Shown here piece by piece: positions 9,691 to 18,875 of a stretch of DNA of 58,049 bases. Numbering within the stretch: the stretch's first letter is position 1; each line of letters begins with the position of its first letter. The DNA lies in the NCBI GenBank assembly GCA_937925685.1, contig CALAMI010000023.1:1-58049 (forward strand), written 5' to 3'. A program made the translations under genes and the position numbers. This DNA comes from Candidatus Binatia bacterium (GTDB lineage: Bacteria > Desulfobacterota > Binatia > HRBIN30). Under the pieces are notes generated by a model that did no database searches, was not told where the DNA came from, and saw only the letters and a list, made by a program, of their open reading frames with translations.

Positions 9691-11025
9691 ATGGCGGGAC
9701 GTGACGGCGGGGCGGCTGAAGGATCGAACCGGCTCAGGACACCGAGGAATCACGAGAAGTATCGTCTCTACCAGCGGAAACTCCTCGCCGACGAAATCGC
9801 GCGCGTCGCCCGAGCGTTATTGGCCATCACCCTCCTTTTTGTCGCGTCTGTCGTGCTCTTTTCGACAGCAAGGGTTGCAACGGACTGGCCGTGGCTTGCC
9901 CTTTTGATCGCTGCGCCCCTCGGGTGCCTGGCAGCGGTTCACTGGCAAGCTTTCACGAAGCGGCCTTACTTGCTCGCGTTTGCAACCGATGCTGTGTACA
10001 CGGTGGGCATCGTCACGGGACTTTTGTTTCCGGGTACACCGACCTCGGGGATAGCGTTGTTCGTCTCGGTGAAGATGTTAGCCAGTGCCATGCTGCTGCC
10101 GTGGCGCCCGGGTGCACAGCTGGCTTCCGCCATAACGACCCTGAGCTTGTATTGGCTCGCCGGGTGGCATGCCCAGCGGTTCATTTGGCAAGATAACGAT
10201 TTCTTGCACCAGGTTACGGGCCCGCTGTTCGCCGCCATGATTAGTGTCGTGGCCGCCCTACGCAACGAGCGGTTGCGTCGCGACTTGTTTGCCGAAACCC
10301 AGGTGGCGGAGGAGCGGGCCGAAACCAATGCACGATTCGCGGCAATCCTCTCGCACGAGCTACGCAATCTTCTTGCCGGCGTTTTAGGTTACAGCGAGAT
10401 GCTCCGGGACAGCATCGATGTGCCATCCCAGGACGCGAAAACGCGCGAAGCCATCGAACGGCAAACTGTGTTGGCGCGCCAAGCTCTGGAAACCATCCAA
10501 GTGGCACTGGACCTAAGTCGCGAGCAAGCGCTGGCCCGAGGCACCAAGCAAGCCCTGGACGAACTCTGGCGGGAGTTGCAACAGGAATATGCGCTGCGTG
10601 CCTCTCCCGAGGGCGTTGCGCTGCGGTGGGACGTCTCTCCGGATTTGCCAACAGCACCCATGGATGCCACGAAAGTGAAGCTCATCGTCCGCAACCTGGT
10701 CGACAATGCTTTGAAATTTACCCCCGCTGGGGAAGTCCGGGTGCGTGTGCGCGCGAGTTTGGAGGAACTCCTCCTAGAAGTGTCCGACACCGGTATCGGC
10801 ATCCCGGCGGAAAAGCAGCCTTTTATATTCGAGCCATTTCGCCGCGCCGCTCCCGAAGAGTTTTCCCAAGGCATCGGCCTCGGGCTCTACATCACCAGCC
10901 GGTTGGTGGAAGCCCTCGGGGGGACCATCCGGGTCGAAAGTACAGTGGGCAAGGGGACGACCTTCGAAGTCCGCATCCCGTTGTCCATTTCGGTGCCCCC
11001 GACAAAGCCTTCCTCAGGTGCTTAA
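9691..11025 (+). CDS. Membrane sensor histidine kinase, orphan
   Basis: A 444-residue sensor kinase. Five or six hydrophobic segments lie between residues 40 and 190, with no obvious large periplasmic domain, so it probably senses through its membrane part. The HisKA helix has FAAILSHELRNLLAG with phospho-acceptor His222. The HATPase domain carries the N box LIVRNLVDNALKF, G1 VSDTGIGI, F box FEPF and G2 GIGLGLYI. No response regulator adjoins it, so its partner and signal are unknown. Its last 12 bases overlap the end of the convergent miaB. Confidence 0.9.
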   Translation: MAGRDGGAAEGSNRLRTPRNHEKYRLYQRKLLADEIARVARALLAITLLFVASVVLFSTARVATDWPWLALLIAAPLGCLAAVHWQAFTKRPYLLAFATDAVYTVGIVTGLLFPGTPTSGIALFVSVKMLASAMLLPWRPGAQLASAITTLSLYWLAGWHAQRFIWQDNDFLHQVTGPLFAAMISVVAALRNERLRRDLFAETQVAEERAETNARFAAILSHELRNLLAGVLGYSEMLRDSIDVPSQDAKTREAIERQTVLARQALETIQVALDLSREQALARGTKQALDELWRELQQEYALRASPEGVALRWDVSPDLPTAPMDATKVKLIVRNLVDNALKFTPAGEVRVRVRASLEELLLEVSDTGIGIPAEKQPFIFEPFRRAAPEEFSQGIGLGLYITSRLVEALGGTIRVESTVGKGTTFEVRIPLSISVPPTKPSSGA

Positions 11026-12354
11026 CTCCCCAAACAGGGTGTGGGAGTTTGCTTGCCGCACCGATACCGTCACTAGCGAGCCCACCGCCGGCGGCCGAGC
11101 GGCAGGAAAGATACAAGTCTTGAATTGCGGCGTTTTGCCTGCCAGCCACCCGGCTTTCTTACGAGCGGCTCCTTCCACCAACACCTCTACCTCTCTTCCG
11201 ACCCAATCCTGGTTTCGTTCGAAAGCAATGGCCTCTTGTAGGTCGATCACCTCCCGCAGCCGACGCTGCTTTTCCTCGGGGCTCACCGTCTCCGGCCAAC
11301 GAGCCGCCTTGGTTCCGCTGCGGGCCGAATAGTGGAACATAAAGGCCTGGTCGAACTTGACCTCCCGCAAGAGCCCCAAGGTTGCCTCGAAGTCTCTTTC
11401 CGTCTCCCCGGGAAATCCCACGATGACATCGGTACTCAAGGCCATCTCGGGCCGTGCCCGGCGAAGCTTTTCCACCAAGCGTAAAAAATCCTCCACCGTG
11501 TATCCTCTGGCCATGCGTTGCAACACCCGATCGGAACCAGACTGCACCGGCAGGTGCACTTGGGGGCAGACCTTGGCACAGGTGGCGATCGCCTCGATGG
11601 TGGCCTCGGTCATGTCGGCCGGGTGCGGCGAGGTAAAGCGAATGCGAAGCAAGCCCGGGATGTCGTTCGTCTCCCGCAAGAGCGTGGCGAAGTCTACGGC
11701 GCCATCGTGGTAGGCATTGACTGTTTGGCCCAAATAAACCACTTCGCGAAAGCCTTGCTCCACCAACTGTCGGACCTGGTCCAAGATGACTCTTGCTGGC
11801 ACCGAGCGCTCTCGGCCACGCACAAACGGCACAACGCAAAAGGTGCAAAACTTGTTGCACCCACGCATGATCGTTACCCACGCGCGTACGCCGGCCTCAC
11901 GATGGGGCTCTAAGTCGGCATAGGTCTCGGAGCGATCGAGGCGGACGTCGATGTACGGATGGGCCCCGCTTTCTTGGAGCACCTGCGGCAAACGCCGATA
12001 CGCGTCTGGACCTACGACAAAGTCCACGAATGGCAGCCGCTCGAGCAGCCGGTCGCGCACGTGTTGCGCCATGCAGCCCACAATACCCAGTTGCAGCTCC
12101 GGCCTTTGCACCTTGAAGCGGTAGAGATCTCCCAGCCGTCCGATGACGCGCTCTTCGGCGTGCTCACGGATCGCACAGGTGTTCAGCAAGATGACGTCCG
12201 CCAGTGCCGGGTCGTCCACGGGCTGATAGCCGTGACGGCGAAATTGCCCCAGCAATAGCTGGGTGTCCGCCAGATTCATCTGGCAGCCGTACGTCTCGAC
12301 GTAGACGCGACGGCTGGCCTCTTGCTGTTCGGGGATTTGGCAGCTTTCTCTCAC
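11014..12354 (-). CDS. miaB: MiaB, tRNA methylthiotransferase
   Basis: A 446-residue radical-SAM methylthiotransferase that makes ms2i6A37 in tRNAs reading UNN codons. The N-terminal UPF0004 domain has its three cluster cysteines in YGCQMN, NTCAIRE and GCMAQ. The radical-SAM site is CNKFCTFC, followed by VVPFVRGRERS, a MiaB hallmark. A TRAM domain closes the protein. Start is GTG at 12354. It converges on the histidine kinase with a 12-base tail overlap and is divergent from the zinc-ribbon gene. Confidence 0.96.
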   Translation of the reverse strand: MRESCQIPEQQEASRRVYVETYGCQMNLADTQLLLGQFRRHGYQPVDDPALADVILLNTCAIREHAEERVIGRLGDLYRFKVQRPELQLGIVGCMAQHVRDRLLERLPFVDFVVGPDAYRRLPQVLQESGAHPYIDVRLDRSETYADLEPHREAGVRAWVTIMRGCNKFCTFCVVPFVRGRERSVPARVILDQVRQLVEQGFREVVYLGQTVNAYHDGAVDFATLLRETNDIPGLLRIRFTSPHPADMTEATIEAIATCAKVCPQVHLPVQSGSDRVLQRMARGYTVEDFLRLVEKLRRARPEMALSTDVIVGFPGETERDFEATLGLLREVKFDQAFMFHYSARSGTKAARWPETVSPEEKQRRLREVIDLQEAIAFERNQDWVGREVEVLVEGAARKKAGWLAGKTPQFKTCIFPAARPPAVGSLVTVSVRQANSHTLFGELST

Positions 12355-12433
12355 CGTGTCGCCTCGAATCGGTTGACGCTCGTGCCACTGGCATATAACC
12401 GTAGAGAGAATTGGTCACAACGCGAGAACGGCC

Positions 12434-12634
12434 ATGGCTCAAGATAGTTTCGATCGACTGGAAGCGTCGCTGCTCTTGTGCCCGCGGTGCCGCGTGGCGA
12501 TGCCGGTGCGCAAACGGCTGTTGTTGATTTTGCCGCAAGGCAACAAGTTCGAATACTTGTGCACTCGATGCGGCGCCACTTGTGGCGACACGCTCGAACC
12601 CGATCAGCCCCCTGAGCGAAGGCGGTATATGTGA
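12434..12634 (+). CDS. Small zinc-ribbon protein, function unknown
   Basis: A 66-residue protein with two CxxC-type knuckles (CPRC near 16 and CTRCGATC near 43), suggesting a single zinc ribbon. It has no signal peptide or membrane segment, so it is likely cytoplasmic. Its stop overlaps the next gene's GTG as GTGA (12631-12634), which supports it being real and coupled to the cobalamin-binding-like protein. I do not recognise the family. Confidence 0.6.
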   Translation: MAQDSFDRLEASLLLCPRCRVAMPVRKRLLLILPQGNKFEYLCTRCGATCGDTLEPDQPPERRRYM

Positions 12635-13563
12635 GTTCCGGTCCACCGACGCGGATCGTTTCGTTGCTCCCAGCGGCGACCGAAATCGTCTTTGCCCTCG
12701 GTTGCGGTGAGCGCCTCGTGGGTATCTCGCACGAGTGCGACTTTCCGGCAGAAGCTCGAGAGCGGCCGATGGTTACCCGCGCTCGCTTCGCATCGACCGG
12801 CAGCTCGGGAGAAATCGACCAGGCGGTGCGTGCCTCGCTTCGTGCGGGTAAGCCATTGTACGAGGTCGACACCGAACTTCTGCGCTCGTTGCACCCCGAC
12901 TTGCTACTGGTTCAAGACACCTGCGCCGTATGCGCCGTACCGGCGCAAGACGTCCGGCACGCGGTGAGCCAGTGCGCAGTCGCCCCCGACATCGTTGCGC
13001 TGCACGCGCACGACCTACCGAGCGTTCTTGCCGATATCGAGCGCGTGGCCGCCGCGCTGGGAGTGACCGACGCAGGACGTGCTGTAGTCGCACGTTTGGG
13101 AGAAGAGATGGATCGAATCCGCCGCATCACGGCGCGGGTACGCTATCGGCCACGCGTGCTATGCCTGGAGTGGCTCGATCCCCCGATGGTGGCCGGCAAT
13201 TGGGTCCCAACTTTGGTGGAGTACGCTGGCGGCCGCCCCTTGCTGGCGCAAGCGGGTTCGCCGAGTGTGACGGTGTCGTGGCAGGAGGTGGTGGGAGCGG
13301 CGCCTGAAGTCCTTGTCTTCATGCCCTGCGGATTTTCCTTGGAGCGCACCCTGGCCGAACTCGGCGAAATTCGCCGTCGCCCGCAATGGCCCGCGCTGCT
13401 GGCGGTCCAGTGCGGTCGCGTGTATGCGGTCGATGGCAACGCCTATTTCAACCGCCCTGGCCCACGCCTCGTGGAAAGCGCAAAAATTCTCTCTGGGCTG
13501 GTGCAACCAGGTTTGTGTGCACGCTGGCTTCCGGAAAACACTTGGGTTCGTATCGAACCGTAG
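12631..13563 (+). CDS. Cobalamin-binding-like protein (BtuF/periplasmic-binding fold)
   Basis: A 310-residue protein of the BtuF/FhuD-type substrate-binding fold. The N-terminus RIVSLLPAATEIVFALG is the family signature, and the two lobes follow (LLRSLHPDLLLVQDTC, then LCLEWLDPPMVAGNWVP). Unlike classical BtuF it starts directly with the fold and shows no signal peptide or lipobox, and no permease or ATPase is adjacent. It belongs with the single-gene, apparently cytoplasmic 'cobalamin-binding' relatives; ligand and role are inferred only. Its GTG start overlaps the zinc-ribbon stop. Confidence 0.75.
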   Translation: MSSGPPTRIVSLLPAATEIVFALGCGERLVGISHECDFPAEARERPMVTRARFASTGSSGEIDQAVRASLRAGKPLYEVDTELLRSLHPDLLLVQDTCAVCAVPAQDVRHAVSQCAVAPDIVALHAHDLPSVLADIERVAAALGVTDAGRAVVARLGEEMDRIRRITARVRYRPRVLCLEWLDPPMVAGNWVPTLVEYAGGRPLLAQAGSPSVTVSWQEVVGAAPEVLVFMPCGFSLERTLAELGEIRRRPQWPALLAVQCGRVYAVDGNAYFNRPGPRLVESAKILSGLVQPGLCARWLPENTWVRIEP

Positions 13564-13716
13564 AACGCAAGGCGAACACGGGTACGCTCGTGCCCTCACC
13601 GTGGAAAACGGTAGCCGTTGTCGCAACGAGGCCGGCTCAAGAGCTTGGAGGCCAAAACGGGTAACGTGCGTCCCGGCAGGCTTGTCGTGTAGCGGCGAGC
13701 GAAAATGCCGTAAGGG

Positions 13717-14154
13717 TTACCAAATGCGAGCAAACGCGACGAGCAACATGATTACCATGATGGCTTGTCCGAGGGCAAACACTAGCGAGCGCCATGGTTG
13801 CCAAGCAGCCAGGTAAAATACCGAGTGCAGCACCCGGACAAGCAGATATCCGACAAACAGAATCCGAGCCACGCCGATGCTTGGTTGCGTCAGTGCGTAA
13901 AAGAACCCCACCGCAAAGAAGGGCAGGATGTTCTCGAGGTCGTTGCGGTGGGCTCGCCGCGCCCGCTCGACATCTTCGTCGCGGACTTGACGGGGGGAGA
14001 GTCCCTGCAAGGCGTAGTCTTCGGGAGTGGCGAACACACGCTTGCGAAGCCGGTAGTAACTGGTCACCCAACCAATCGCCATCATCTTGAGCACCAACAG
14101 TAAGTAGGTAAGTGCAAATAAACGCATCGCCGGTTGCTCCAACCAGAGCGCCAT
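13717..14154 (-). CDS. MAPEG-family membrane protein (microsomal GST-like)
   Basis: A 145-residue integral membrane protein with four hydrophobic helices. The segment ERARRAHRNDLENILPF is the MAPEG/MGST1 signature that binds glutathione in eukaryotic homologues. The bacterial substrate is unknown; detoxification of lipophilic electrophiles is the usual proposal. A GGGAGGAC ribosome site precedes the ATG. It converges on the cobalamin-binding-like gene, leaving about 150 bases between them. Confidence 0.85.
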   Translation of the reverse strand: MALWLEQPAMRLFALTYLLLVLKMMAIGWVTSYYRLRKRVFATPEDYALQGLSPRQVRDEDVERARRAHRNDLENILPFFAVGFFYALTQPSIGVARILFVGYLLVRVLHSVFYLAAWQPWRSLVFALGQAIMVIMLLVAFARIW

Positions 14155-14220
14155 ACCGAGTGTCCTCCCGGACGAGCTTGTTTCACAAAAGTGCGAGTGG
14201 GTAAACCCAGGTCCCGAGAA

Positions 14221-14802
14221 TCAAACCACGAGCGAAAACCGGCCCCCTCGATACTCGAGGACGACCACCTCGCCGTTTTTCGCGTTCCGGACCTGATCCC
14301 ACCGCCCGAGCGCCGCCGCGCACAAGGCAGCGATCACACCGGCGTGGGTTACCAGCACGACCTCCTGCGCAGAGTTTTGCATCGCGATGCGCTCGACCGC
14401 CGGTAGCACCCGGGCAGCGACGTCGAGCAAAGATTCTCCCCTGGGGGGACGCCAACTCCAAGGCTCTTGCGTGCGAAAGTGCGGGTCTTGGAGAACAGCC
14501 TCGTACGGCTGGCCGGCGTACACCCCAATGTCTTGCTCGCGCAAGCCTTCATCGACCTCCACAGGCAACTGCAGTACCTCGGCAATCACCTCGGCAGTCT
14601 CCCGGGCGCGGCGGTAGGGGCTAGCGACAATCCGCTGCGGGCGGAATCGGCGCTGCAAGAGGCTCGCTGCCTGGCGGGCCTGCTCGCGCCCCAGCTCGGT
14701 CAGCGGTACTTCTGGCGTAGGGCAAAACCGCCGGTCGCGATTGCCTTCGCTTTCTCCGTGACGCACACACAAAAGTCGCGAAGCGATGGACTGCGCTGGC
14801 AT
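14221..14802 (-). CDS. Histidine phosphatase family protein
   Basis: A 193-residue member of the branch-1 histidine phosphatase (phosphoglycerate-mutase-like) superfamily. The catalytic RHGE motif is in LLCVRHGESEGN near residue 14, and the second His in VVLVTHAGVIAAL. Substrate cannot be told from sequence; broad phosphatases, alpha-ribazole phosphatase (CobC-like) and phosphoglycerate mutase-like proteins share these features. It is divergent from the oxidoreductase gene at 14886, with only 83 bases between. Confidence 0.85.
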   Translation of the reverse strand: MPAQSIASRLLCVRHGESEGNRDRRFCPTPEVPLTELGREQARQAASLLQRRFRPQRIVASPYRRARETAEVIAEVLQLPVEVDEGLREQDIGVYAGQPYEAVLQDPHFRTQEPWSWRPPRGESLLDVAARVLPAVERIAMQNSAQEVVLVTHAGVIAALCAAALGRWDQVRNAKNGEVVVLEYRGGRFSLVV

Positions 14803-14885
14803 GCAGTACTCCTAACAAAGGGGCTCGCGCTCCGGAACCGTGGCCTGCTTGACTCACGCACCGTAAGGGCCGAAACGAACTCTCC

Positions 14886-15983
14886 ATGACAGAGCGCGGC
14901 ATCACCGTTCTCGGAGCCACTGGCTATACCGGTCGGCTCGTGGTCGGGGAACTTGTAAGGGGCGGCGCGCGGCCGCTGTTGGCAGGCCGAGACGAGCAAA
15001 AACTTGCTGCCTTGGCGCGTGAGCACGGTGGGCTGGCGACCTTCGTGGCCGATGTGTCGCAGCCCCAGTCCCTGGCGGCCATGGCGGCAAAAAGCAAAGT
15101 GATCGTCAATTGTGTCGGCCCCTTCATCGACTGGGGAGAGCCGGTGGTGCAAGCGGCGATCGAGGCACCAGCGCACTATCTCGACACCACTGGAGAACAA
15201 CCGTTTGTCCGCTCCGTCCAGAAGTTGGACCGCAAGGCGCGCGAAGCTGGTGTGGCAGTGGTGCCCGCCCACGCCTTCGAAATTGCTTTAGCCGATTGCG
15301 CGGCGGCCATTTTGGCTCGGGGATATCGCGACATTGCCTCGATCGAAGTGATTTACGCCACGCGTTTTCATGCCAGTCAGGGAACGAAGCGGTCGGTACT
15401 GCGGATGCTGGGCGCCGAGGGATACGGCTACGAGGAGGGCAAGCTCGTCCCGCAGCCCCCGGCACGATACCGCCGCTCTGTCAACCTTCCCCAGGGCTGG
15501 GGCGCACTTGAAGCGGTGAGTTTTCCCAGCGCGGAGATCGTCACCATTCCATGTCACATCCGCACCCGGTCCGTGCGGACATACTTGGCGTTGCCGAGTT
15601 TCGCCGCTTGGGGAGCGATCTGCCTAGTTCCGGCGGTGCGGATGCTGGCAAAGACACCTTTGATTCACCTCGCCGAACGCATTCTGGGAACAGCAACGTC
15701 GGGGCCAGCGCCGCAGGTGCGGGCACAGGACCGCTTCCTGATCTTGCTGGAAATTCGGGGAGTACGCCGCGGGCAGGCGCTTCGCGAGACACTGGTGATT
15801 ACCGGGCGTGACCCGTATGGCATCACGGCCGCTGTGGCTGCCCAAGGGGCTTTGCGCATGGCGGCCGAGGGCTACGATCGTCGGGGCGTTTTGGCGCCCG
15901 CGCAAGCCTTCGATCCGGAAGCGGTTCTCGACGACGGCAAACGCTTCGACGTTGCCTGGAAAAAGCTCGACGGAGAGGTTTAA
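14886..15983 (+). CDS. Saccharopine-dehydrogenase-like oxidoreductase
   Basis: A 365-residue NAD(P)-dependent protein. The Rossmann start is ITVLGATGYTGRLVV, and the saccharopine-reductase-like block IVNCVGPFIDWGEPVV is present. The family includes the mycobacterial trans-acting enoyl reductase, and many members act on lipid intermediates, but nothing here fixes the substrate. Its TAA overlaps the stop of bioB on the other strand (15980-15983). Confidence 0.8.
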   Translation: MTERGITVLGATGYTGRLVVGELVRGGARPLLAGRDEQKLAALAREHGGLATFVADVSQPQSLAAMAAKSKVIVNCVGPFIDWGEPVVQAAIEAPAHYLDTTGEQPFVRSVQKLDRKAREAGVAVVPAHAFEIALADCAAAILARGYRDIASIEVIYATRFHASQGTKRSVLRMLGAEGYGYEEGKLVPQPPARYRRSVNLPQGWGALEAVSFPSAEIVTIPCHIRTRSVRTYLALPSFAAWGAICLVPAVRMLAKTPLIHLAERILGTATSGPAPQVRAQDRFLILLEIRGVRRGQALRETLVITGRDPYGITAAVAAQGALRMAAEGYDRRGVLAPAQAFDPEAVLDDGKRFDVAWKKLDGEV

Positions 15984-16981
15984 GCTTCGATTTCGAAACC
16001 CAGCGACGTCACCATTTGGCGAACCTTGTCGGCTGCATCCCCTGGGGTCGTAAGGTAACCGTCGACAAACAGCGAGTTGGCCGGATACAAGGCCAAAGCT
16101 TGCCAGGATCCGAGGTGGAGCTCGCGCCCTCCAGCGACGCGGATTTCCGCATCCGGGCGCACAAAGCGCATGAGACAAAGGGAACGCAGGCACCGTGCCA
16201 GGTCGAGATCGTTTTGCTGCTCCAGCGGGGTCCCTTGGATGGGGTGGAGAAAGTTCAGTGGAAGCGAGTCCACCCGCAACTCGCGCAGATCGAAGGCCAG
16301 GTCGATCACGTCCTCTTCCGTTTCCCCGAGGCCGATGATGCCGCCACAGCAAGTTCGCAAGCCAGCTTCTTGCACCGCACGCACGGTCGCGAGGCGATCG
16401 TCATAGGAATGGGTGGTGCAAATCTTCGGATAGAAACGACGGCTGGTATTGAGGTTGTGGTTCACATAGTCGATGCCCGCCCGTTTGAGCGCAAAGGCTT
16501 GCTGGCGATCAAGCAGCCCCAGCGAAACACAAAGCTCCAGCTGGGGGAATTCACGTTTGATAGCGCCGGCCGCGGCGACGAAACGCTCCATATCCGCCGT
16601 GCTCGGACCGCGGCCACTGGTGACCATACAGTAGCGGGTGGCGCCAGCAGCCACGGCTCGGCGGGCGCCGTTCATGAGCTCCTCCACGGATTCCAGCCGG
16701 TAACGAGGAATGCGCGCGGTGGAGACCGCCGACTGCGAGCAGTAGTGGCAATCTTCGGGGCAAAGCCCGCTGCGCGCATTGCGAAGCTGGCAAAGTTTCA
16801 CCTTCCGTCCGAAGAACCGCTCTCGCACGCGGAACGCCGCCCAGAGGAGATCCGGTAGACTCTCCACTGGCGTCATCAGGACGCGCTGCGCCTCCGCTCG
16901 ACTTAAAGCGCCACCAGAGAGTACCTTGGTGGCGAGTTTTGCAAACCACGAATCCGAGGCGCGTACCTCTGCAATGGACAT
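15980..16981 (-). CDS. bioB: Biotin synthase
   Basis: A biotin synthase of 333 residues, a radical-SAM enzyme that inserts sulfur into dethiobiotin. The 4Fe-4S ligands are in CPEDCHYCSQSA. Further blocks include ELCVSLGLL, YVNHNLNTSRRFYP and CCGGIIGLGE. The conserved C-terminal YPANSLFVDGYLTT is present. I chose the ATG at 16981 (MSIAEVRAS); the frame continues to 17020. No other biotin gene is in the window. It is divergent from the lipoprotein gene. Confidence 0.96.
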   Translation of the reverse strand: MSIAEVRASDSWFAKLATKVLSGGALSRAEAQRVLMTPVESLPDLLWAAFRVRERFFGRKVKLCQLRNARSGLCPEDCHYCSQSAVSTARIPRYRLESVEELMNGARRAVAAGATRYCMVTSGRGPSTADMERFVAAAGAIKREFPQLELCVSLGLLDRQQAFALKRAGIDYVNHNLNTSRRFYPKICTTHSYDDRLATVRAVQEAGLRTCCGGIIGLGETEEDVIDLAFDLRELRVDSLPLNFLHPIQGTPLEQQNDLDLARCLRSLCLMRFVRPDAEIRVAGGRELHLGSWQALALYPANSLFVDGYLTTPGDAADKVRQMVTSLGFEIEA

Positions 16982-17064
16982 GGGCGGGCTGTACCTACCA
17001 ACGACCCTCGCTGGCGGCAACTCCCCTTGGAAAGCAACCCTCTCCGCGCCATAAGGGGCAGCTC

Positions 17065-17487
17065 ATGGCACCGTTTTCGTCCATCACGATGGCAGCGCTC
17101 CTGCTCGGCTTCCTTCTTGCCGGCTGCGTCCCACGACAACCTCCCGAGCCAGAATCGGTTCCCGTGCCGACGCCAAAAATTTTGGTCGAAGAAAACATCA
17201 TCGTGCCCGAACGCCCTAACTTGGCGATTCTCGATGTCGATGAGCAGCGCGAAGACGCGAACGACGCCGTGGTGGTGACCGGAACTGTCTTGAACCGCGG
17301 TCCCGGGCGAGCCCGGAATCTGACGGTAACAGTGAGTGCTTTGGACGATTCCGGGCGGGAATTACGGACCCTGCCAGCGGAGGTGGCTTCGACAGCATTG
17401 GAGCCTAACGCTTCGACAACGTTTTCCGTGCGTTGGAAACGTCCACCGGGTACGGTTCGCTACCACGTGGTCGCGGAAAGCCGGTAA
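17065..17487 (+). CDS. Lipoprotein with a CARDB/FxLYD-like domain
   Basis: A 140-residue predicted lipoprotein. The signal peptide ends in the lipobox LAGC (hydrophobic MAALLLGFLLAGC), then a proline-rich linker, then a beta-rich domain (VVVTGTVLNRGPGRARNLTVTVSALDDSG) like FxLYD/CARDB repeats. AAGGGGCAG lies just before the ATG at 17065, which decides the start although the frame opens at 16939. Function unknown; probably envelope-attached. Confidence 0.72.
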   Translation: MAPFSSITMAALLLGFLLAGCVPRQPPEPESVPVPTPKILVEENIIVPERPNLAILDVDEQREDANDAVVVTGTVLNRGPGRARNLTVTVSALDDSGRELRTLPAEVASTALEPNASTTFSVRWKRPPGTVRYHVVAESR

Positions 17488-17535
17488 AGAAGCTGGTGCG
17501 CAAAATTCCGTCGGCCCCTTCGCAGGGAAGCAGCG

Positions 17536-18759
17536 CTACGAAGACCCTTCGCCCCCTGGCGCCTCGGAGGAATATCCCTGCAAGATGCGGCGAGCCACAA
17601 CCATTTTGTGCACTTCGTCGGGCCCGTCGTATATGCGGGCGAGCCGTGCCTGCCGGTAAAAGTGAGAAAGCGGCAAGTCGTCGCACACGCCTGCGGCACC
17701 GAATACCTGAACCGCTTTGTCGACGACGCTGTGGAGCATCCGAGCCCCGAAAAATTTGATCAAGGAGATTTCTTCTCGCGCAGCATGCGCCCCTTCGGTG
17801 TCGATTTTCCAGGCCGCGTGCAAGGTCATCAACCGTGCCGCTTGCATCTCCGCACGGGCTTCGGCGATCCAGTCTTGGATATTGGCCTTGCGGGCTAAGG
17901 TGCTACCGAAGGCGAAACGTTGGTTGGCGTAACGGCACATCATCTCGAAAGCACGCTGGGCCATGCCAAGCCAACGCATACAGTGGTGGATTCGCCCAGG
18001 GCCCAGTCGTTCCTGGGCGATGACGAACCCCATGCCTTCCTCGCCCAGGCGGTTGGTCACCGGCACGCGACAGTTCTCGTACCAAATCTCTGCGTGGTGG
18101 TTGTCGTCGTCGCCCAGCACCGGTACGCCGCGCGCAATGCGAAATCCTGGGCTATCGGTCGGCACGATGATCATGCTGTAGCGGAGGTACGGGTTTTCGC
18201 GCTCCGGGTTGGTCAGTGCCATGACGATGGCAAAGGCCGCACCATGAGCGCCGCTGGTGAACCACTTGTGACCGTTGATCACGTAATGGTCGCCGTCGCG
18301 AACGGCGGTGGTCCGCAGTAACCGGGGGTCCGAACCGGCCACCTCTGGTTCGGTCATCGAAAAGCAACTGCGAATCTCTCCCTCCACCAAGGGACGCAAC
18401 CACCGTTCCTTTTGTTCCTCGGTGCCGAAGCGCCACAAAATCTCGGCGTTGCCGGAGTCGGGGGCTTGGGATCCGCAAACAACCGGAGCGATGGGGCTGC
18501 GACCGAGAATTTCGTTGACGAACACGTACTGCATGAACGGCAGCCCAGCTCCGCCCGCTTCTTTGGGCAGGTGGAAGGCCCAATACCCGAGCTCTTTGGC
18601 CTTTCGCTGCACACTGCGAATCGCCGGCGGGTACGGCGGCCCACCCTCTTGTAAAACCCAACGCTCTCGCGAGCGTTCGAGCGGATACACGTACTCTTCC
18701 ATGAACTGTTCGAGTTGGCGGCAAAGAGCGACCGTCTCTTGCGGTACGGTGAAGTCCAT
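17536..18759 (-). CDS. Acyl-CoA dehydrogenase
   Basis: A 407-residue FAD-dependent acyl-CoA dehydrogenase. CFSMTEPEVAGSDP is the flavin/substrate signature of the middle beta domain, and YDGPDEVHKMVVARRIL is the C-terminal block typical of the ACAD10/11-like group. Chain-length preference cannot be read. It stands alone here, without hydratase or thiolase neighbours. The ATG at 18759 is preceded by GAGGAACG. Confidence 0.93.
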   Translation of the reverse strand: MDFTVPQETVALCRQLEQFMEEYVYPLERSRERWVLQEGGPPYPPAIRSVQRKAKELGYWAFHLPKEAGGAGLPFMQYVFVNEILGRSPIAPVVCGSQAPDSGNAEILWRFGTEEQKERWLRPLVEGEIRSCFSMTEPEVAGSDPRLLRTTAVRDGDHYVINGHKWFTSGAHGAAFAIVMALTNPERENPYLRYSMIIVPTDSPGFRIARGVPVLGDDDNHHAEIWYENCRVPVTNRLGEEGMGFVIAQERLGPGRIHHCMRWLGMAQRAFEMMCRYANQRFAFGSTLARKANIQDWIAEARAEMQAARLMTLHAAWKIDTEGAHAAREEISLIKFFGARMLHSVVDKAVQVFGAAGVCDDLPLSHFYRQARLARIYDGPDEVHKMVVARRILQGYSSEAPGGEGSS

Positions 18760-18875
18760 CGTGCGTTCCTCTTCCCTCGCGGGTAACTACGTGTGGCATG
18801 CGCCGGACCGCGCGTTCCGTCAACCCCGGTCCCAGTCGCCAGCGGGCCGGAAAAGGGGTGGCTGCCCGTGACCGG

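Noticed and set aside
12902..13130. Cys-rich peptides antisense to the cobalamin-binding-like gene
   Set aside because: Antisense shadows with no ribosome site.
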